Below, piece by piece: positions 60,868 to 64,000 of a DNA stretch of 64,000 nt. Position 1 is the first letter of the stretch; every line of letters starts with the position of its first letter. The notes beneath the pieces are model-generated. The model was not told the DNA's origin. It searched no databases and saw only the letters and a program-made list of their open reading frames with translations. The stretch lies in the NCBI GenBank assembly GCA_943371025.1, contig CALRTC020000035.1, positions 1 to 64,000 on the forward strand. Direction: 5' to 3'. The DNA comes from Niveispirillum sp943371025 (lineage in GTDB: Bacteria; Pseudomonadota; Alphaproteobacteria; Azospirillales; Azospirillaceae). The position numbers and the translations under genes are program-made.

Positions 60868-62664
60868 CTATGGCAGGGGCGTGATGGCCCCGTTGGTCAT
60901 GTCGATACGGAAATGCGCATCCGGCAGGCCGGCCTGCAGCCGTCCAACGATATCCAGCAGCAGTGCCAGCCTTACCCGCAGGGCCGCCGGGACCAGGCCA
61001 GGGCTCGGGGCCGCCGTCAGGTCGGCCAGCAACCGGCGGTAATCCTGCCGCCGCTCCTCCGGAATGTCGGGCAGGGCCAGGCTGCCAGCGCTCAGCAACC
61101 GGTGGAGATCGACGGCCAGATCCAGGCCTGTCCAGTTTCCGCCCGGTGCCGGGGACAGGCCTGCCATCCGACGCAGGCCCGCCGCATCGGCCGACAGCAA
61201 TGCATCGCGCAGGTCGGCCGGCCAATCCTGTGGCAGGAAGCGGCGGCGGGCCAGCTGGGTCAGGTGCCAGCGGGTGAAGCCGGCATAGTCGCGGCTGTCC
61301 AGCATGCGGATATCCCAGGCGTCCGCCCTGGCGGCGCGCAGCCGCTGCCATTCCCGGCGGTACAGCGGGAAAAGGCTGTCAAAGCCCGGGACATTGGTCA
61401 GGCGCGGCGTCTCCACCTCCACCGTGCCGGCCGACAGCGTCAGCAGCTTGTAGGCCGGGACATAGGCCGCCAGGGACGGCGCCTGGACATTGACCAGGAA
61501 GGAACCGTCCACACCCTGCCATCGGGCCGTGTCATTGTAATGCATGTGGCCGCCGACATGCAGGCGCAGCCCGGCCTTGGACAGGGCCCGCGCCACCTTG
61601 ACATCCGGCATACGCGACAATTGCAGGGCGTCGCCCCCGAACAGGTGGGCCAGATCGTCGCTGGCGCCGTTATTGGTATCGATGGTGGGGAAATGGCTGA
61701 AGGCCAACAGCACCTTCCCTTGGGCCTTGGCCCGCTTCACCACATCGGCGATCCAGGGCAACAAATGCGGCTTCAGTTCCTCCATCCGGTTGAAGCCCGC
61801 GCCCCCCGATCCTTCGAAACCGCCACCGGGCAGCGGCTCGTAAAGATTGGCATCAATGGCCAGCAGCCAAAGGCCCGCGACGGGTTCCACCAGATAGGAG
61901 GCGTCGGGGATCAGACGGCAGTCGCTGCGGGTACCGCAAAAGCGGTATTGCCGCTTCTCCACGCCGGCATAGGCACTGGCCAGCGTAGGGTCGAAGGGTA
62001 GGGCGGGCTGGTAGAAGGGGGTTTCCCAATAGAGGTCGCCCGGCCGGGGCGCGAAACCATAATCGGCGAAATCGCGCAGGATGGTGTCATAGCCGGCACT
62101 GGCAATGTCGGGTGTGCAGATGGTGCCCGCCTCGGGCTTGCCGCCGATGGGGCAGGGGGGCGTACCGGGGCTGTAGACCGCTTGTGGCGCGCCGTCCGGT
62201 CCCATGAAATCCGGCTTGCCGGCCGGCGTCTCACGCGGACGGACCGGATCGTGGTTGCCGTTGGTCAGGAAGAAACGCAGCCCGTGCCGGGTCTCATATT
62301 CCGCCAGCACCTGCCGCAACCCGCGCAGATGCACGGGCTGCCCGTCGTCGCTGAAATCGCCATTCAGCACGATCAGCCGCACCCCGCGCCGTACGGCATC
62401 ATCCAGGGCCGCGCGGAAGGCGAAGGCATTTTCGTTGAACAGGCGCGTGGAACTTAGCTGCGCCGCCATGGTGCGGATGGTGACCGGCGGGCCGCCGGCC
62501 GGGTTGGGAACGCCGGCAAAGCCGGTGCCCGTAAACTGTCCATGCACGTCATGGAAATGCACATCCGGCATGAAGGCAACGCGGTAATCCTCCGCCCGCG
62601 CGGCGGGTGCCGCCAAACCCAGCATCAGGGCGGCCAGCAGCATCCAAGATTTCATGATCCTCAT
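60868..62664 (-). CDS. Secreted calcineurin-like metallophosphoesterase
   Basis: 598 residues. Signal peptide WMLLAALMLGLAAPAARA, start ATG 62664 (ATGA overlap with the PI-PLC gene) or ATG 62655. Metal-site motifs in order: FMPDVHFHDVHG, LNGDFSDDG, NGNHDP, FSHFPT and VGGHMHYN, a complete two-metal centre. The N-terminal half is the phosphoesterase; the C-terminal 250 residues are of unknown fold. Located after the PI-PLC gene, it could hydrolyse glycerophosphoinositol-type or other phosphodiesters (inference). Confidence 0.88.
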   Translation of the reverse strand: MRIMKSWMLLAALMLGLAAPAARAEDYRVAFMPDVHFHDVHGQFTGTGFAGVPNPAGGPPVTIRTMAAQLSSTRLFNENAFAFRAALDDAVRRGVRLIVLNGDFSDDGQPVHLRGLRQVLAEYETRHGLRFFLTNGNHDPVRPRETPAGKPDFMGPDGAPQAVYSPGTPPCPIGGKPEAGTICTPDIASAGYDTILRDFADYGFAPRPGDLYWETPFYQPALPFDPTLASAYAGVEKRQYRFCGTRSDCRLIPDASYLVEPVAGLWLLAIDANLYEPLPGGGFEGSGGAGFNRMEELKPHLLPWIADVVKRAKAQGKVLLAFSHFPTIDTNNGASDDLAHLFGGDALQLSRMPDVKVARALSKAGLRLHVGGHMHYNDTARWQGVDGSFLVNVQAPSLAAYVPAYKLLTLSAGTVEVETPRLTNVPGFDSLFPLYRREWQRLRAARADAWDIRMLDSRDYAGFTRWHLTQLARRRFLPQDWPADLRDALLSADAAGLRRMAGLSPAPGGNWTGLDLAVDLHRLLSAGSLALPDIPEERRQDYRRLLADLTAAPSPGLVPAALRVRLALLLDIVGRLQAGLPDAHFRIDMTNGAITPLP

Positions 62665-63797
62665 TCCACAGGCTGCCCCGCACAGGCGTCACCCGTCCGT
62701 CGCGTGTTGCACAGGGTGACGGCCCCGCCGGGCGGGCGCACCTGATAATCGCCCAACCGCGCGTCGGGCCAGAAATAATCGGTGGACACATATTGCGCCC
62801 CGCCGGCCAGGGCCGTGTCACGCCGGGTGGTATCCTTGGCCCGCGCCTCGCTGGTATCGGCATCGGCGCGGGTGCGCACGATATAGCCGGCCCCCACGGC
62901 CGCCGCGATGCGTGCTGCCTGGTCGATGGGATCATTCAGGGTCAGATAAGCGGCGGCGGGACTGTCCTCATCGGTATTGATGAACATGACCCGGCCTTCC
63001 AGCGAGCGGCGATGACCGCGATAGACGGCCACCACCTCCGGCCCCTCATCCAGGGCGAACCAGATACGGCCCCGCGCCTGGGCCAGGGTCGGCCAGTTGC
63101 CCGCGCGCACGGCATCCCGCAGGGTCGGGTGCCCCCCCTGTACCTCGTCCGGTGTGATCAGCGTGGCCGGCGGCAGCACCGACCGCACCTCCCGATCAAA
63201 ACCATCAAAGGCGGTTTCATCGAAGGGCAAGGCATCGGTGCCGCCCGGCATCGGCGACTTGCCCTGCTTGGCATTGATCATGATCAGCAGCGGCGTGTGA
63301 CCAGGATGGGTATCGGACCAGCGCCGGATTTCCGTCAGGCATTGCATGAACAGAAGGCAATGGCTGTGGGGATCGATATCGGTGACGTGGAAAACTTTCA
63401 ACCCCGGCTTGGCCATGGTCTCCACGAACCCGGGCTCCAGCGGCACACCAGCCAGTGCCGGGCCCTTGGGGGCGATGTAACGGCCGCCTGCCGGGTCGTG
63501 ATAGACGTCAATTTCCAGCTTGCGCACACCGGCGTCCAACTGTTCAGTCAGGCTGCGGTGGCCATAATCCAGGTGCGCGGCGGCCCGTGGATCGTGGGCC
63601 GCCAGCATCGCCTTTTCGGCCGGCGACAGCGCCATCTTGTAGCTGTTATGGGTGCCGACGGTCAGGATGTCGTTCATGCGCAAGGTCGCATCCATCCAGG
63701 CCCGGCAATCCGGACCTGGGCAGGGCGCAGCCGCAGCGGCGGTCAAGGGTGACAACAGCGCAAGCCCCAACAGGCCGGCTTTCAGCAAGGAACGCAT
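62661..63797 (-). CDS. Secreted Ca2+-dependent phosphatidylinositol-specific phospholipase C-like protein
   Basis: 378 residues from ATG 63797; a Sec signal peptide (LLKAGLLGLALLSPLTAAAA) precedes the TIM-barrel domain. TVGTHNSYK has the first catalytic His; QLDAGVRKLEIDVYHDP has the Glu-Asp metal pair; KVFHVTDIDPHS carries the second His. This matches the Ca2+-dependent PI-PLC (PLC1-like) family. It would cleave phosphoinositides or glycerophosphodiesters in the periplasm or outside. Translationally coupled to the metallophosphoesterase. Confidence 0.85.
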   Translation of the reverse strand: MRSLLKAGLLGLALLSPLTAAAAAPCPGPDCRAWMDATLRMNDILTVGTHNSYKMALSPAEKAMLAAHDPRAAAHLDYGHRSLTEQLDAGVRKLEIDVYHDPAGGRYIAPKGPALAGVPLEPGFVETMAKPGLKVFHVTDIDPHSHCLLFMQCLTEIRRWSDTHPGHTPLLIMINAKQGKSPMPGGTDALPFDETAFDGFDREVRSVLPPATLITPDEVQGGHPTLRDAVRAGNWPTLAQARGRIWFALDEGPEVVAVYRGHRRSLEGRVMFINTDEDSPAAAYLTLNDPIDQAARIAAAVGAGYIVRTRADADTSEARAKDTTRRDTALAGGAQYVSTDYFWPDARLGDYQVRPPGGAVTLCNTRRTGDACAGQPVE

Positions 63798-64000
63798 CGC
63801 AAATCCCGTCATCCGTCCCGCATACCGTCTTTCGCCTTATTGGTGAAGCCGTCGAAAGACTGTAAGCCTTTGGTTTGTCTTGCGGCGCCGATGAAGCGAT
63901 TGCTTTCGGCATGGCCGCGACGAAGGCGGCATAAAACAGGATTTCCGTGACAGTTCCGTGATCAGCTATTCGGTTTACAGGCCGGCGGCACCTTTCCTGC
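63798..64000. other. Upstream region of the PI-PLC gene
   Basis: 203 bases to the right edge hold the presumed promoter of the PI-PLC/phosphoesterase pair. GTGACAG near 63947 is Pho-box-like in one half only, with its partner 14 bases away, not 11. No TGGT/ACCA dyad is seen. No gene is evident. Confidence 0.4.

Noticed and set aside
63930..63975. Pho box upstream of the PI-PLC gene
   Set aside because: One half-site (CTGTCAC on the minus strand) is fair, but the partner is 14 bases away where 11 is needed.

Overview
The window is high-GC bacterial DNA, about 62-65% G+C by eye, with only a few AT-rich intergenic pockets. It has Caulobacter-type and siderophore-type TonB receptors, a twin-arginine phospholipase C, a periplasmic-propeller diguanylate cyclase and GNAT, PuuC and opine-oxidase style catabolic genes. 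This points to an alphaproteobacterium, probably a Rhodospirillales/Azospirillaceae relative. The genus is an inference from gene style only. No rRNA, tRNA, CRISPR array or insertion sequence was seen.

Region by region. (1) 1-8.8 kb: the 5' part of a huge Ser/Thr-rich octapeptide-repeat protein (minus strand, running off the left edge). It is divergent from a type I secretion ABC exporter plus membrane fusion protein. A minus-strand pair follows: a UDP-glucuronate decarboxylase (UDP-xylose synthase) and a TPR-GT41 (SPINDLY/OGT-type) protein glycosyltransferase. Together these look like a secreted repeat protein with its own exporter and its own O-glycosylation machinery. (2) 9-14 kb: a lipoprotein, an unknown protein, and an iron-uptake pair (catecholate siderophore receptor plus PiuC/YbiX dioxygenase) behind Fur-like operators. 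(3) 14-20 kb: a LacI regulator, a sodium:solute symporter with a LacI-type operator, and a large propeller-GGDEF sensor. (4) 20-23.4 kb: an AMP/thymidine phosphorylase-like enzyme and a beta-CASP metallo-RNase. (5) 23.6-43 kb: carbon/nitrogen catabolism. A tartrate/D-malate dehydrogenase, GabD and a GNAT are followed by a PuuC-like ALDH and a RelE/HigA module whose toxin is frameshifted. A ten-gene minus-strand run then encodes GhrA, a HAD hydrolase, PuuB, a peptide/opine ABC importer and an HcnABC/opine-oxidase-like three-subunit dehydrogenase, preceded by another TonB receptor. (6) 43-64 kb: a membrane acyltransferase-like protein, then a phosphonate and phosphoester acquisition region. This holds PbfA, PhnX and a TIGR03364-type FAD oxidase, a PhnSTU-type importer and a LysR regulator. 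Next come a large TonB receptor, phospholipase C, a GntR/UTRA regulator, an NTP_transf_5 protein, a metallophosphoesterase and a PI-PLC.

Two points tie genes into systems. First, the repeat protein, exporter, sugar-nucleotide enzyme and GT41 enzyme are contiguous, and the substrate is almost half Ser/Thr. Second, three promoters about 13 kb apart (pbfA, the 53.5-kb TonB receptor and plc) carry near-identical 12-bp dyads of the TGGTATAGACCA type. In the direction of transcription each is preceded by AATC. The GntR/UTRA gene beside plc is the natural candidate to bind them, which would make phosphonate breakdown, outer-membrane uptake and phospholipid hydrolysis one regulon. A Pho-box-like triple repeat lies just upstream of the plc operator.

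Non-coding structure includes two palindromic elements of the intergenic-repeat type (23.5 kb and 47.0 kb), several strong terminators, and perfect hairpins that straddle the stop codons of two genes.
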